Source of the DNA: Ricordea florida
Taxonomy: Eukaryota > Cnidaria > Anthozoa > Corallimorpharia > Ricordeidae
Assembly (NCBI GenBank): GCA_949710005.1
Contig: OX453283.1
Span: forward strand, 20,161,504 to 20,225,503
Reading direction: 5' to 3'
Length of the DNA: 64,000 nucleotides
Part shown: piece by piece, positions 63,041 to 64,000 of the stretch
Position numbering within the stretch: the stretch's first letter is position 1
How the letters are laid out: every line of letters begins with the position of its first letter
The notes under the pieces: generated by a model
What the model saw: only the letters and a program-made list of their open reading frames with translations
The model's database searches: none
Told to the model about the DNA's origin: nothing
Made by a program: the position numbers and the translations under genes

Positions 63041-64000
63041 CATTATGCATACACAACAAATTAATTATGCACTCGCTCTATTGTTTTGAAGAACAATACG
63101 TATGCCCAAGGGAATCGAACATATACATGGCTAATTTGTACTTACAGGATCAAAAAAATCTAATTCTCTCTCCCTATCTCTCTGTCCTTTTTACTTACAC
63201 CGTGTTTGTTCCATTTCGTCCCAGCTTTCCTCTTTCGATTCCCTTGTCCTGTCTATCTTTTTCAGGTACGCTTTCCTTTTTCTGTCCATTTGGTCTCCCG
63301 CAGTGTGCCTTGAACTCCATACCTCTGTAAACCTCTGGATTACTTGTCCCTGTTCTAGAGCTAACAAGTCAAGTTGCTGATTCCTGTCTTGATTGTAATA
63401 TTTATTTGGAATTCTGGAATTTACATTATGTAGTAATTAATGAATTTACATTATGTAGTAATTAAATTATTAATCAAATCATCAGGATTCTAAATATTCT
63501 ATGTAGAATTTATGGAAACTTATACTTTTGGATAACAGAAACAAACTCGAGATCTGTCCACATTTTGTTTCTTTACGAAGATAAAAGACAGATTAACTTA
63601 AGAAATGGTCAAAGTTTAAAAACTCCCCTAAAATTGAAATTGCTTAAATATTTTAGTATAATTTTCACACTTTGCAAAGATTTCATAACACATCTGGTGT
63701 ACTGATATTGTGTACTGTAATAATGAAGAAACATATCTATGCACACACTCGTTAAAGGACGTTGAGAGGGTTGATCCCCTGTTCCCTTCCAGGATGCATT
63801 TATAACAAATTGTCTTACTTTCTGCAGTAATGAGCAAACTAGTATTTTCTGTTGTTATATAATTTATGTTATGTTTCATTATGTTATATTTGGTACCCTA
63901 TAAGAATCTACACCCCAACAATAGATGCTATTATCAATGTTCTAAACTCTTCTTACCATTTTGTGTTTGTTATGACAGTGAAAAGAAAATTTGGAAACAC
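63041..64000. other. AT-rich end of window, nothing identified
   Basis: A 24-bp direct duplication (GAATTTACATTATGTAGTAA) at 63415-63465 is the only repeat seen. Confidence 0.4.

Overview
This is eukaryotic, AT-rich, intron-bearing DNA, most likely from a cnidarian (a coral or sea anemone is my best guess). The evidence is the mix of mobile families and the style of the host genes: a BEND5-like gene, recurrent solo RecQ-like exons, and DUF6589-, MULE-, PIF/Harbinger- and EnSpm-type fragments. No organism-specific marker is present, so this is inference. There are no prokaryotic operons and no CRISPR arrays.

Two host genes can be built from exons. (1) 18720-24852, minus strand: ten exons whose phases close into one uninterrupted frame of about 613 codons. 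It encodes a ParB/sulfiredoxin-like domain (GGNHRR) followed by a C-terminal part that resembles the last third of a beta-class DNA amino-methyltransferase. This is the most interesting gene here. (2) about 37258-40517, plus strand: a BEND5-like protein (N-terminal BEND5-type module, basic low-complexity linker, C-terminal BEN domain). A third, uncharacterised cysteine-rich/coiled-coil set of exons lies at 48330-51651 plus. Short exon-like fragments of unknown function lie at 2407-2670, 14466-14762, 25088-25408 and 62.3-63.0 kb.

The rest is dominated by mobile elements. 0-0.8 kb: decayed PIF/Harbinger (Myb-like plus nuclease). 3.75-5.2 kb and 17.8-18.6 kb: two rearranged copies of one repeat family with a 60-bp minisatellite and a hammerhead-like foldable motif; the first copy carries a 249-bp foldback MITE that the second lacks. 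7.0-12.65 kb: a TA-flanked Tigger/pogo-like element split by a Gypsy LTR retrotransposon (7337-12091, 173-bp LTRs, tRNA-Leu-type primer site, no capsid region, one integrase frameshift) and by a small MITE. 16.7-17.06 kb: palindromic tandem arrays. 21.3-21.9 kb: clustered foldback elements. 27.2-28.8 kb: a Dbf4-like fragment fused to a broken pogo transposase. 29.5-31.35 kb: a CR1/jockey-like LINE. 31.6-33.8 kb: a poly(A)-tailed L1/Tx1-like insertion with an inverted 5' segment. 34.9-36.4 kb: an internally deleted EnSpm-like transposase. 43.0-47.2 kb: an L1/Tx1 LINE with a 13-bp target duplication, placed beside a DUF6589-like fragment. 51.7-56.15 kb: another L1/Tx1 LINE. 56.15-58.3 kb: MULE-like, HARBI-like and RecQ-like fragments. 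59.4-59.7 kb: a hAT-like MITE. 60.5-61.85 kb: a broken Gypsy integrase. Most MITEs have recognisable terminal inverted repeats, and several sit in introns of the two host genes.

All family assignments are from reading translated motifs; no database search was run. Exon limits are from GT/AG sites and phase and are predictions.
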